Source: Megascapheus bottae
Taxonomy: Eukaryota; Chordata; Mammalia; Rodentia; Geomyidae
Assembly (NCBI GenBank): GCA_024803745.1
Contig: JANJXV010000013.1
Span: 33,398,001-33,462,000 of the forward strand
Direction: 5' to 3'
DNA length: 64,000 nt
Both the position numbers and the translations under genes were made by a program. Below, one piece after another: positions 34,800-46,770 of this stretch (positions are counted from its first letter, which is position 1; each line of letters opens with the position of its first letter). Below the pieces are notes generated by a model. The model was not told the DNA's origin. It saw only the letters and a program-made list of their open reading frames with translations, and did no database searches.

Positions 34800-35397
34800 G
34801 ACTTGAATTCTAAAAGGCTGTAAGATTTAGCATTCTTTTCTCCCATGTATGAGAATTAGGCAATTTTAATAAGGTGTGGCTATCTCATTCAAATATATGT
34901 TCATTAAGCATTAATTACTTCTTAGAACATTTAATGCACAACTAAGTAACCAGGCCATAGGTATATGTGATTTTGTGTAACTTGAGACTTGTCTCCTTCT
35001 ACATGTATGCAACAGTTCTCTGCTTTCATAATAATGAAGGGGGAATAGTTTCTTTTGAAATAATTGATTTTTTCTCATAAATGCTGCAAAGCAAACAGAC
35101 TTTCCATGTAGCATTTTCCATTACTATTTCATAGACTATTTATGAAGCAGTGGTGACAAAGTGTATGTACGTATCACAATCAGGAATAGCAAGTTATTTT
35201 ATATTACCGACCAATTACCTTGAATTTAAAAATATTCTTCTAGTAATCAAATATAACTAAAAACATATGCTCACATTTAAGTTAATCTAAAAACCAAAGA
35301 AATGAATTCTTATGTAGAAAATTACTTTGTCAAATCAAAACATCGTTAAAACTGAAAGTTCAGGGGTCACTTCATAAGGTAAACATTTACCTTATTT
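34800..35397. other. Unannotated sequence
   Basis: Nothing recognised. Confidence 0.5.
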
Positions 35398-35412
35398 AAA
35401 AGTAATCATTTT

Positions 35413-35607
35413 CAGGGCTGGGAGTTTGGCCTAATGGTAGAGTGCTTGCCTAGCATGCACGAAGACCTGGGTTTGATTCCTCAGTACCACATGCATAGAA
35501 AAAAAAGCTGGAAGTGGTGCTGAGGCTCAAGTGATAGAGCTCTAGCCTTGAGAAAGTCCAAGGATAGTGCTCAGGCCCTGAGCTCAAGCCCAAGACTGGC
35601 AAAAAAA
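35413..35607 (+). mobile_element. IDL-Geo SINE, well preserved
   Basis: Head gggctgggagtttggcctaa; B-box gggtttgattcc; Geo end 'ccaagactggcaaaaa'. TSD aaaagtaatcattt on both sides (35398-35411 and 35608-35621), perfect. Confidence 0.95.
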
Positions 35608-35621
35608 AAAAGTAATCATTT

Positions 35622-36419
35622 CATTTTGAGGCAATCTCCTGTGACATTTTTATCCTTAAACTGTAGCTGCATTTAGAGAATTATATGGGAGGTTCTGACC
35701 TGTAATGTCTTTCCTATTTCCAAAAAGTGCTTGCTGAAGTGAAATGCAATTGTAGAATTTGGAAAACACACCGAGTTCATAACAGTTACAACCCTTTGGT
35801 TTTCTAACTGCTTTCTAGCCTAGCTAAAGTGAATATAACTTTGTATCCCTTTCTGTTGCTGAACATCAAACATGGTAATTTCACCAACATCACCAATGCA
35901 GTAGCAAAAGTGAAGAGCCTCTGAGATCTGAAGAGTTGGCGCTAGTAGGTATTTGGTGTGTACTTACTGCTCTACTCAGGTATAGATTGCTTTTCTGGGA
36001 GTGTGCAAGTTTCTTTACAAGTAAAGCTTCATTAAGTCTCCCTTGACAGTGTTTTGTCTGTCTCAAATAACAGCCTTGAGTTCCTTAGCCAACACTACCT
36101 GCTTTGTGACTAAGATTAATCAACATGCCATCATTTTGAGGTTTTGATTTCGATAAAAAAAAAAGTTTGTGGGTATCCTAATTTGATGTAATACAATGAT
36201 TCTCTAACATACCAACTCTGCCTTTTATAAGAGTTATTTCAAGGCTACCTGTATCTATTGAGGGATATGCCTGAGCATGGATGGGTATAAGTCTATGTTT
36301 AATTACAGAATATTTTCAATGATCTCAAAAAGTGAACTGCAATGAAAAGAGGCATACTTCTGTAATAAGGATATCATCAAATTCTATTTTGGAACTAAAT
36401 AATTAACTAGACACTGATA
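35622..36419. other. Unannotated sequence
   Basis: No feature supported. Confidence 0.5.
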
Positions 36420-36429
36420 ATTTATTTCT

Positions 36430-36640
36430 GCATCCTTAACTACTCAGAAGGCTGAAGTCTGAAGATCAAGGTTCAAAAGTAGCTGTGGTAGAAAAGTCCT
36501 TGAAACTCTCACCTCCACTTAGCCAGTTAAACCTAGAAGTAAAGGCATTGATCAAGCCATAGAGTACCTGCCTAGAGGGGAAAAAAAGCTAAGGGACATC
36601 ATGAGGGTCAGTACAGACAATAAAACAAAGCAAGACAACA
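36430..36640 (+). mobile_element. Degenerate B1-Geo-like SINE
   Basis: 'taactactcagaaggctgaag' and 'gaagatcaaggttcaaaag' match the B1-Geo head; 'gaaactctcacctccacttag' matches the linker. The Geo part is barely recognisable. An old copy. Confidence 0.6.
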
Positions 36641-36720
36641 AGAACCTCAACAATAGACAAGCAGTGGATGAACACAGATATTCACAAGGCACCTGAAAAA
36701 TAATCAATCCAATAGATTTC

Positions 36721-36949
36721 TTTTCCAGTTGTGGCGCTTGAACTCTGGGACTGGGCACTGTCACCAGGACTGAGCTCTTCAGCTCAATGCTAGTGCTCTA
36801 ACCCTTGACCCACAGCTCCACTTCTAGTTTTCTGGTGGTTTACTGGAGATAAGAGTTTCACAGACTTTAGTTCCCTAGGCTGGCTTTGAACCTCAATCCT
36901 CAGATCTCAGCCTGAATAGCTAGGGTTACAGGCGTGAGTTACCAGTGCT
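36721..36949 (-). mobile_element. B1-Geo SINE, antisense
   Basis: The - strand reads B1-like head, linker, then a Geo module with 'gagctgaagagctcagtcc'. Flanks ccaatagattt and cctatagattt form a probable TSD. Confidence 0.88.
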
Positions 36950-36959
36950 CAGAAATCCC

Positions 36960-37951
36960 TATAGATTTTGAGAACTACAGTCAATGAACTGCTTCCTTTA
37001 CACCGGTGAGAAAACCAGGAATAGCAACATTACATCATCTTTATCTTCAATGGCAGGCCAGTTAAGGATATGAAATTTTTCTGTAAATTACCTGTAGCAT
37101 ATGATTACTTGGCAGGGATCCTATAAACTGACAGTGAAAATGGCTGCATTTTAATGAGCATATTTTAATCAGTATTCAATAAGTTTGATTAATAAAATAA
37201 TGTACCTACTTCTCATGGGAAATAGATACAATGTACAGTCAGGAAAGGATAGGATAGTTAAAAAAAAGCTGCAGTTCAATGATATCATGCATTTGGGGAT
37301 TTAGAATCTTGAAAACACAGAATATAATATGAAGGAAAGAAATTACATAAAAGGCAATGAAATGTCCAGCATCTAATATAAGACTTTTCAAACATTTTAA
37401 TCAAAGTATCAACAGCTAAGTTCACAACACATTCCTCTTTTAAATATAAATGGAAAGAGTTTCTAGAAAAACCACTCTTAGATAGTTCTAGGAGATCTAC
37501 CTCACAGCTGATGACCAGTTCCAGCCATGTATTAAATATTTATAAAGCATTAGAAAAGGAAAAATGATCCAAGGGACCCATCCCAAAGAAATTACAAATA
37601 CTGAAAGACATGGAAATATAGTACCATATAGAGCAACCCCTTAATAAGACAGCTGAGAAAAGTAAGGCTTATGAGAAGGAAGTCAAGATGATTCAGTAAG
37701 AGGACCAAATGGAACCCAACCTCGTATCTGAATGAACAACCTGTGAGAGCTCTGGCTCTCAGTGCTTAATTATCAAGAGATAACCAGCAAGGGAGCCTAA
37801 GCAAAGGCCACAAGGCCTGAAAGTGGTGGCATCAGTGACACCTCACCTGGGTTCTCCTTGGCAGAGATGTTGCTGTTGACCTGAAAGGAGAAAAGCAAAA
37901 TAGGAGGAGTGTATGGTGAAAAGCAGAGAAATCACTCAAAATTTGAAATCT
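36960..37951. other. Unannotated sequence
   Basis: No exon or repeat that I can support. Confidence 0.5.
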
Positions 37952-37969
37952 AAAATACAATGGTCTAAC

Positions 37970-39305
37970 ACTGAAAACTTTATAAGAAGGAATAGGAGAC
38001 ACACTAGGCCTCCTTGGCACAGGTCAAAACTTTCTTAATAAGGACCAAGAATCACAACAAATCAGAGAAAGGCTGGATAAGTGGGACTGCATTAAACTGC
38101 CAAGCTTTTGTATGGCAAAGGACATAGCTAGTAAATTAATTAGGAAGCCTACAGAATGGGAGAAGATCTTCACCAACCAAACAATGGACAAAGGCCTCAT
38201 ATCTAAAATATATCAACAGCTCAAAAAATTGAATCACTCCAAAACTAATATCCAAAGAAACAAACATCCCATATTAAAAGATGGGCCAAAGACTTAAAGA
38301 GAGTCTTCTCTGAAGAAGAAATAAAAATGGCCTATAGACACATGAAGAAATGCTCAACATCTCTGGTCATAAAAGAAATGCAAATCAAAACAACTCTAAG
38401 ATTCCACCTCACTCCAGTTAGAATGGCCATGATAAAGAAATCTAATAACAACAGATGCTGGAGGGGATGTGGCCAGGAGGGATCACTACTACACTGCTGG
38501 TGGGAGTGCAAACTCCTTCAACCACTATGGAAAGCAGTATGGCAGTTCCTCAAAAAACTAAACATAGAGCTGCCCCTATGACCTAGCAATTCCACTACTT
38601 GGCATTTACCCAACCATCCAGAAACAAGGACATACTAAATCCACTAGCACAACGATGTTCATTGCAGCACTATTTACCATAGTAAAGATATGGAACCAAC
38701 CCAGATGTCCCTCAGTTGATGAGTGGATCAACAAGATGTGGTATTTATACACAATGGAGTTCTATGCTGCTGTCAGAAAGAATGACATCACCCCATTTGT
38801 TAGGAAATGGAAAGACCTAGGAAAAGTGAAGTAAGCCAGACTCAAAGGAACATAGGCTCAATGGTTTCCCTCATTTGTCATAATCATTAGAAACCTTGGG
38901 CTCTCCTAGCAGAGATTTGCAATACAGCAAAACCTAGATACATAAGTCCATATAGTATGACGCTAAATGAAAGGACCTCTAGGCTATAGAAACAAAAGCC
39001 ATATAATGAGTGATTGTTGTCCTTAATGTACTATGTTATCTCTCATCTCTTCTGCTGTCCCTTAGTTATCTCATATTTTTACTGTATCTCACTTTGTTAT
39101 CTGATATATTGGATATATTTGTATTTGGTTATTTGAAATTGGATAGGGAAGGGGGGAAAACAAGTTGAGGAGTGGGGGTCGGGGAGAGAGAAATGGGGAC
39201 CAAGACATGAGAAAAGGTATCAATGTATGTGAATTAATGTACCTTCTATCTGGCAAATATATTGTAACCCTTCTATTAATTACAATAAAAATACATGGAA
39301 AAAAT
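37970..39305 (+). mobile_element. 5'-truncated LINE-1, 1.3 kb
   Basis: ORF2 C-terminal third plus 3'UTR. Recognisable stretches are [56 protein letters not shown] and YTMEFYAAVRKNDI. The frame is broken by a shift near 38270 and again near 38570. TSD aaaatacaatggtctaac at 37952-37969 and aaaatataatgatctaac at 39306-39323 (two mismatches). Sequence near 38818 lacks the 'tcatatta' motif present in other copies. Confidence 0.95.
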
Positions 39306-39670
39306 AAAATATAATGATCTAACTATTTCTACTGTGGACTGGCATTAAGAGCCCAAGGCAGAAATGTTTATATGAGTCTATAGATGTTCAACTTCAAAAG
39401 CACTAGAAATACCATAGCAAGCTAGTCCCCATGTAGTCTGTAACTTTAAGTCTGATTAAGAACTTCCAGCCTCCTGTAACACTCCTTTTCAGACAGGAAG
39501 GTTCTTACCTACAACTGTGCTATCTAATCAAGAATTTCTTTCGAATAGTGGGATGGGAAGCTTGAAGTCCATAGGACATACCATCAGGTAACTTCATAGA
39601 CTGTATTGAACTTACTTTCTTAATTCACTTTTCAGTGAAATATTTCTCTTGAAAAGAATTAGAAGCCAAG

Positions 39671-40165
39671 GGGCCAGGAGTTTGGCCTAGTGGTAAAGTG
39701 CATGCCTAGCATGCATGAAAACCCAGGTTTGATTCCTCACTACAACATACATAGAAAAATTCAGAAGTGGTGCTGTGGCTCATATGGTAGAGCTCTAGAC
39801 ATGAGAAAACCCAGGGACAAAGCTGGGCATGTGGCTCATGCCTGTAATCCTAGCTAATCAGGATGCTGAGATCTGAGGATCAAGGTTCAAAGCCAGCACA
39901 GGCACAAAAGGAGCTGAGACTCTTATCTCCAATTAACCTCTAGAAAACAGGAAGTGGTGCTTGGCTCAAGGGTAGAGGGGTAGTTTTGATCTGAAGAGTT
40001 CAGGGACATCTCCCAAGCCCAGGGGTAGGGTGATACCCTTGAGCCGAAGAGCTCAGGGACAGTTCCCAGGCCGAGTTCAAGCCCCATGACCCACGAAAAA
40101 AAGAAAAGAATAGAAAACCCAAGGACAGTGCTCAGGCCCTGAGCCCACGCCCAGTGCTGGCAAAA
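39671..40165 (+). mobile_element. IDL-Geo SINE split by a nested B1-Geo
   Basis: Left part 39671-39819 (ID-like head and first Geo half), right part 40112-40165 (Geo end 'cccagtgctggcaaaaaa'). The B1-Geo at 39820-40111 interrupts it. The left flank is the 19-bp aaaagaattagaagccaag, which reappears only after the L1 fragment at 40471-40489. Confidence 0.92.
39820..40111 (+). mobile_element. B1-Geo SINE with duplicated Geo segment, nested
   Basis: Head gctgggcatgtggctcatgc, linker with 'gagactcttatctccaatta', then two tandem Geo blocks (gatctgaagagttcagggac and gagccgaagagctcagggac). TSD agaaaacccagggaca at 39804-39819 and agaaaacccaaggaca at 40112-40127 lies inside the host SINE, proving nesting. 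Same duplication as 8944-9240. Confidence 0.95.
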
Positions 40166-40181
40166 AAATTAATTAAACAAA

Positions 40182-40470
40182 AGAAGATAATGAGGTGAAA
40201 TACTGTAATAATATGAGATAGCCAAGGGATAGCAAAAGAGATGACAGATAACATAGTAACAGTACATTAAGGACAACAATCACTCATTATATAGCTTTTG
40301 TTTCTCTATCCTGGAGGTCTGATATATTGTATATAATGCATATTTGGTTATTTGAAATTGGATAGGGAAGGGGGGAAAACGAGATGAGGGATATCAATGT
40401 ATGTGAAGTAATGCACCTTCTATCTGGTGAATATAATGTAACTCTTCTATTAATTGCACTAAAAAATACA
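40182..40470. mobile_element. LINE-1 3'UTR fragment with 5' inversion
   Basis: About 40182-40318 is antisense 3'UTR (aatgaggtgaaatactgtaa to ctatcctggaggtc). From 40319 it is sense 3'UTR (tgatatattgtatata onward), ending 'ttaattgcactaaaaaa'. The two parts are adjacent in L1 order, as in twin priming. An internal stretch around the G-rich block is deleted (gagatgagg joins gatatcaatg). Right flank aaaagaattagaagccaag. Confidence 0.9.
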
Positions 40471-40600
40471 TGGAGATAAAAGAATTAGAAGCCAAGAGAG
40501 AATAGCTCTATTTCCTGGGTTCTTTTGCTTTTGTTATCTGCTTTTATCACTTGACTATATATGCTAAAAAACACAGCTTCTTCTTTCAGACCAGTAAAAA

Positions 40601-40738
40601 GACCAGGCATAAAGACACATGTCTGTAATCTTGACACTTAGAACACAGATGCAAAAACAGCACACGTTCAAGTCTAGCCTGGGTTACACAAAAAGACCCT
40701 GTCTCAATAAAAAAAAGAAAAAGAAAAGAAAATATTAA
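40601..40738 (+). mobile_element. B1-type (7SL-derived) SINE monomer
   Basis: 'gaccaggcataaagacacatg', 'tgtaatcttgacacttag', 'agtctagcctgggttacac' and 'aagaccctgtctcaataaaa' are the B1 landmarks in order. No Geo module follows. Confidence 0.8.
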
Positions 40739-40937
40739 AAGGGCACTACAGTAAATACTAAAAAAGTATCATGCCTAAAATAGTTTTTCAAGATGTGGTC
40801 TTTATTTTACTTCTACCTTGAAATACTTCTTTTTTATGTTGGTACTGAAGTTATTAACACAAGACCTTATGCTTTCTAGACAAGCATTTTACCAAATAAT
40901 CCACACTCCTACTCCTTTTTTGTTTTAACTTATTATA

Positions 40938-41119
40938 TTTTTTTGCCAGTCCTGGGCCTTGAAATTAGCACTGTCCTTCTGCTTTTCCTTAAGGCTAGCA
41001 CTCTATCACTTGAGCCACAGCACATTTCTGGCTTTTCTATGTATATAGTACTGAGGAACAAAACCCCTGTCTTATGCATGCTACGTAAGCACTCTATGAC
41101 TAGGCAAAACTCCTGGATC
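40938..41119 (-). mobile_element. IDL-Geo SINE, antisense
   Basis: Starts on the + strand with poly-T and 'gccagtcctgggccttg' (reverse of the Geo end); ends 'taggcaaaactcctgg', the reverse of the ID head. Moderately diverged. Confidence 0.9.
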
Positions 41120-41214
41120 TTAAGTGATTTTTAAAATAGGCTTTCACATTTAGGCATGGGCCAGCCTGTGCCATTATCTTATTTAAGTTTGTTAGCTGAA
41201 ATGACAGATACACA

Positions 41215-41360
41215 TTACCAAACTGTGATCATCAGATCTCAGTCTCCTGAGTAGCTAGGATTATAGGCATGAGCCACCATGCCTGGCTTTCAAACCACAA
41301 TCCTCTTGATCTCTACTTCCTGAGTACCTAGGATTTCAGGCATGAGTCACTCACTGCATT
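41215..41360 (-). mobile_element. Two adjacent B1-like heads, antisense
   Basis: 41215-41287 and 41290-41357 each end with an inverted B1 head ('gtagctaggattataggcat' with 'gagccaccatgcctgg', then 'gtacctaggatttcaggcat' with 'gagtcact'). They are two partial copies or a local duplication; neither has a Geo module. Confidence 0.65.
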
Positions 41361-43290
41361 CAATCACTCTGGAATGATGTTAAAGAACAAAAATGTTATT
41401 GAGCAAAGGTATGTTTTTAGAATTCTCAGCCCTTTTGAACTACTTGCCCCAAAACACATGTATGTGTATTTTCATACATTTAGCAGAATGTTATTAGTGA
41501 TCAGTTTTAAAGTGTTTATGTAAATATTAATTGTGCCTCTGGTTAATTTGAAGATTTCAAGTAAGAATTTCATCAGATTTTATCTGTCTATTTTTCCCAT
41601 AGAAAATGTAATTATCAAAAACTACTTCTGTAAATTTGTCTATAGTTTCCTAAAATTATCACCTCCATCATTTGGTTCTGTGCTCTCCATCTCTCAGGCT
41701 ACATTAAAAATGTTTTGTTCTCAGGAAACTCAGAAAGTCTTCTCTACTTGCAGTCAAACAATCAGGTAATCTATCTTATGACCCTGGAAATCTAGGTAAA
41801 CACTATGGCTAACATATTTTCTGGCACCTAAATATCAAGGATTGTTCTTCCCAAATGGTTTTGTCTGTCCATCTAAATTGAAATTCTAAAGTTCAATACA
41901 CACTGAATCCATAAGCCTGTCATAAAAATCATCGGCTTTGTCCTATTTTTTAACTGTGCAATGATACAAAGACAATGTGAAAATTAAATAAAATGATTAA
42001 ATAAAATGATTAATAAAATGAAGAAAGTCATTAAATTCAATGTTTGCCATTTACTAGATGGAGCGTGAATACCTGAGAGCATAAGCTCTGATGCTCTTGA
42101 AGGAGCATCAGAATTAGAAACCCACTCTCCTTATTGTTCACCTCTCTTTGAACTCTCATCCATTATGGCCAGGAAAATACTTACTTGCTAAATTAAACTT
42201 GTTTAAATAAATCTATCTGCCAAGTATGGATTATTACATACACCTATATTTTCTACAAATTTAACACATCAAAACTAAACTGCAACTCTAGTGATAAAAA
42301 AAATAATGCTAAGCATGTCTCTAGTAGATAGGACTTGAATTTGCCTTATTTACACCTGTATAATACAGTAGGTAACATTTGTGGGCTTAGATTGAGTAAA
42401 CCAAAGTGACAGCTTTTCCCTGAAACTCACATCCAGATATTTCTTCTGAAATTAACCGTCAAAAACAAACAACAAAAAACTAATATCTTTTCTGTTTAAA
42501 TACTACTGCCACCTGGAATGCAATCATATTTAGGTTTCTAAACTGAAAATTAGTTATTTAATTGATCTTTGAATAATCCAGTTTCTATACACAATCTTTT
42601 ATAATGCTCATCAGTACTCATTTATATATTAAGGTCTTATATAAATAGGCAAATGCATAAAGAACAGTGTGAACTCTGAACAATGAAAGACAAATAGGTT
42701 TGAATCAGAGGTTTTTGGAAGCAAAGACATGTCCTGAACACCTATGTTTTCACCTATGAGGCTCTGGAGATCATATCTAAAAATCCTGACCTGAGGACAG
42801 TGTCTTCATTGTTTTCTTAGAACTATGGGCTTATCTATCAAATCAGGGGTCAAATGTTACCCTTTTCCACTCCTGCTTCAATTATGAAGTGCAGGTACCA
42901 AGGCAAAGAGTTTTGCCCATTTCAAAGAAAGCATTCTCTTTTGTTTGTTCAGTGTTGCTACTTCCCAATCTAATCCAGTTGGCTTCGGTGGTCAATTATT
43001 ACATATCTGTTTTTCCATTTCTTTCTAGAAAATAAGAAGAAAAAAATAGATTCAAAACAAGATCTTACAAAGAAGATCTAAAAAATCTAAAACCCATGAA
43101 AATACTAACATGAACTCAAAAACTTTATGTATTATATCAAGGGATATGCATCTAGTTCTTACTGGTCTGAAAAACATTCCAAGTTGCAAGTAGATACTCC
43201 TTGCAAGAAAGCCAAGATGTGATTCCAAATCTCAGCTGACCCCTTTGAGTGTTCTATTGCAAAAACTCTGTTAGCTCTCCAAATTTGTTC
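41361..43290. other. Unannotated AT-rich sequence
   Basis: Nothing I can support except a 14-bp tandem 'aaatgattaaataa' near 41988-42018. Confidence 0.5.
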
Positions 43291-43419
43291 CCTCATTTCC
43301 AAATTAGGGATAATAATTATAATTATTTCTTAGTAAGAGCTAATATTTATCTATATTTATATTTATCAGCTTCTATAAGCCAAATAAATACTAATTATTT
43401 GTTAACAGATTTAATTCTC

Positions 43420-43505
43420 TCTCTAGGTCTTGAAAGTGGGTCTCATTACTACACTCATTTTACAGAAGAAACAGAAGCTCATACAGGTTATCTAGTTTAT
43501 GCCTA
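43420..43505 (-). mobile_element. MIR fragment, antisense
   Basis: 'ctcattactacactcattttac' then 'agaagaaacagaagctcatac' matches antisense MIR (attattatccccattttacag, atgaggaaactgaggctcag). Confidence 0.5.
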
Positions 43506-43544
43506 TATCCTTCCTTAGTGCCAACACGCACTTCAGCTGAGGAG

Positions 43545-43720
43545 GGAGATACAGCACTGAGCTAGGAGTCATGGGATCCACTTGCAACTCTCCACTGCTT
43601 CCGTGGTGATTCTAGACAAGTTCTTTTTATGTCTCAGGGCCTTATAATTCTCATCTGTAAAATGATTTTTGGATGATGAATTCATTCTTATAGCTACCTG
43701 AAGACTAATACACTGCATAG
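43545..43720 (+). mobile_element. MIR SINE
   Basis: 'aggagtcatgggatccacttg', 'gtgattctagacaagttc', 'tatgtctcagggccttataattctcatctg' and 'taaaatgatttttgg' follow sense MIR order. Confidence 0.65.
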
Positions 43721-45619
43721 ACCTGATTAAGGATTAATCATGCTTGAGAAACACTTTGCAATCCTATTTGTACATAAATTACAGGCGCATATAGGAAATG
43801 CCCAGTAAAATGCTCATCAACCTAACCATTACTTTTACCTCACTCTTTTAGTCCCTCAGAACCCAAGCATTTTTCATTGCTTGGAAAAGTTAGACAAGCT
43901 ATGCTTTTCATAACCTCACCACTTCAGTTTCCAGAAGGAAATAGCCTTCTGTTAGCATGGAAATAGTTTTACAAGGATAGAAACAGAGGAAGATCAGCAA
44001 CCAGCCCGTTTCTGAGTCTGTTGAGTCTAGCACTGGCTCAGCCTTGACCTTCTGATCAGCTTTGAACAAGCTACTTCATGGCTTGCTAACAAAGAGTAGG
44101 AATGGACAGCATTCTAGAATCAGTCATAATCTCTCAAAGCCACTTAGTCTTTTCATCCTAGTTCTCCGCAAAGCAGGAGCCAACACAGAATTCCCACTTA
44201 GCTTTTGCCCAGTAGCACCAGTAAGAGCTGGATATCGGCCACAACCAGACTGCCTTGAACTTGACCCCTCTCAATACTTTCTGCTTTCAGAGGAAATGTT
44301 TTCTAGCATAGCTAGAGTTTTGCTAATGTGTAAGTACTGAAATCCAAGGTACATTTGATATTTGCACAAATGTCAAATGTCTCCCTATGCACCAAAATAA
44401 AATATGAATTAAATAAATAGAAAATAAAATAGAAAGGGAAAGCAAGTGAGCAAGCATCTCTGGGTTAGAGGCTATGCCTCTTTACAAAGAAAGGACTCTA
44501 GATGGGTAAATGGGATTCTTGCTCCATTGAAAAACATTCAAATTGTTCATGTTTGTAATCCCCATGACAGCAGGAAAAAGCTAAAAAATAAGAGATATTG
44601 ACTAAACATTTGTGGTTCTCTGATTCCTCCCCCCCAGGGAAGTTATTTCTCTAGTCTGCCTTATGATCCTCCTCTGATAAATGCTAATAGCTGATGGTCA
44701 CAAATTCATGTTTTGGAGAAATCCTAAGAGGAATGAAATGAATAATAGATCTCTATCAAATGGGTCTTCTGTCAATGCCAAAACACCATGGTTGAATATT
44801 TAATACACAGTAACCTCTTCTACTTTCATGAAGAAATACGCTACATTTCATTTTTAATGAAAAAAAATCCACTTCAAATTCTGGCATGGTGCAAAATTTA
44901 CAGCATGATAACAAAAGAAAGCAGAGTCCCTAACACAGGCCCACACTGAGTTCCTTTTAGTTAGTTAGCATCTTATAGTAGAATCCTACATGGAACATGA
45001 ATGCTCAATCTTAAAATGTGCAACCCTCTCTACATACAGATGTGAGTACAGGGGACTATTTCTGCACTACACAAGAATAAAATGAACCTTCATAATGCAG
45101 ATTCAGTGAGAGGGAGACGACAGGGAGGGAGGAGACTGCAGCTAACAGGCAGAAATCCTGGCTAACAGCAAGGACAGCAACTCAGATTCTGCTGGTGTTT
45201 GCCACCAGAAATGCAAATCCTGTGTTCTAGATGACTGAGGATGGCAGACATTGTTTGGTTTGGTTTCATTTGTTTCAAAGAAATCATAACATGAGATATT
45301 TGTGTCAAATAAATAAACTTTCAAGGTTGTCTCTGTTTTGTTTTCCTTATTCAAAACACTATGCCAGCTAAATGAAACTGCTATGCTGACTGGATTTGGC
45401 TTTCAATTTGTGTTCTCTGGTTGTATTTGTGTCAGTAGACAAAAGTCAAAGTTCCAGCAGGGATGGCTTCTACTAAAGGCTCTCAGGGGAAGATGTGTTT
45501 GAACAGAGCCTTTTTCTGTTTCTAGTGGTGACCCGTATTCCTTGGCCTGTGGTTCCTTGCACACAAATTCTATAATCGCACAACCCCTTCATCTGTCAAC
45601 TTCAACAACAACAACAAAA
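43721..45619. other. Unannotated sequence
   Basis: No exon, RNA gene or repeat recognised. A 92-codon frame at 44062-44340 has no family motif. Confidence 0.45.
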
Positions 45620-45840
45620 AATGCTGAGTCTGATAGCTCATGCCTGTAATTCCACATACTAGAAGCAAAGGCATAATTAGAAGGATCCAAGTAATAGAAT
45701 GATTGGGTCCAAGATCAGCCACTTGGAAAAAAACTCTTAAGATGCTACTTGAAAAATAGTGGAAGCAAAATCGCACTGGAGTCATGGAAAAATACCTTCC
45801 TAATAATTCTCTGACTTCAAGCCCCAATACTTTCACTCTC
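45620..45840 (+). mobile_element. Degenerate B1-Geo-like SINE
   Basis: 'tgatagctcatgcctgtaattcc' is a B1-type head and 'gacttcaagccccaatac' a Geo-like end. The interior is highly diverged. Confidence 0.5.
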
Positions 45841-46589
45841 AGACAGACAAAGCAGCATTATTATTGCATTGGGGCTATATAGAGAATGCCTAAGTTTATC
45901 ACATCTAATAAGTGTTTTGTTTTGTTACATAAGGTAACATTCAGAATTTACAGAAAATCAGGTCAGACTACTATCTCACATTGTGTTATGGGTAGGGTGG
46001 TCAGATAGTGAGTTGCCATATTTGTTTAGAAGCTGTTCAATTCTACCTTCTGTTAAAGAATTCTCTCCCAATCCACACCCAACAACAACATGTTTTTTAT
46101 AAGATCATCTTTGGCAAAGATCTGTAAGGCAAGTGTTTCAGGGCCCAGTAATATGCTGTAACAGAAGGAATGATCATAAAAGAACATGTATTAAACATCT
46201 ACCTTCCTTCCTTCCAAACCTTGCCAATGTACTTGTGGAGAGACAAACATTTACAGACAGTATAGGGCTCTAAGAACTCACTCAAATGGAAATATTTTCA
46301 TTAGTTCTAGAAGGGAAAGCTGCAATACACACATTTGTTGTTCAAAGGACCTCACACTATGGTATGTCATAGTATCCATATACTGACACTTGAAGCAACA
46401 CTTGTTTTCATTATTTACATATGGACATCCATAGTCCACTATGGATGGGACAGGCTGGGAAAACACAGGTTCAGGATAAGGACTCAGAAAGATCCCTATC
46501 TCTGAAACAGGAGAACACTTGGACAAGACTGCCTTATCCTCCCAAACAAATCTATACCAAAATACTGCAGTGCCACCAAAAATTAAGCA
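45841..46589. other. Unannotated sequence
   Basis: No supported feature. Confidence 0.5.
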
Positions 46590-46593
46590 GAGG

Positions 46594-46770
46594 GCTTAGG
46601 ATTGCAGCTTTGTGGTAAGAGTGCTCGCCTAGCATCCATGATGAGTTTGAGTCCTCACTACCATCTAAACAGAAAATGCCAGAGAAGGTGCTATGTCCCA
46701 AGTCTTGAGCAAAAGTAGCTCTGAGAAAGTGTCCAGGCCCTGAGTTCAAACCCCAGGACTGGCAAAAAAA
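46594..46770 (+). mobile_element. Old IDL-Geo SINE
   Basis: 'gtgctcgcctagcatccatg' and 'gagtttgagtcctcactacc' are ID-like with a mutated B-box; 'ccaggccctgagttcaaacc' and 'ccaggactggcaaaa' are Geo. More diverged than other copies. Confidence 0.85.

Noticed and set aside
44062..44340. 92-codon open frame
   Set aside because: No motif or splice context; chance frame.
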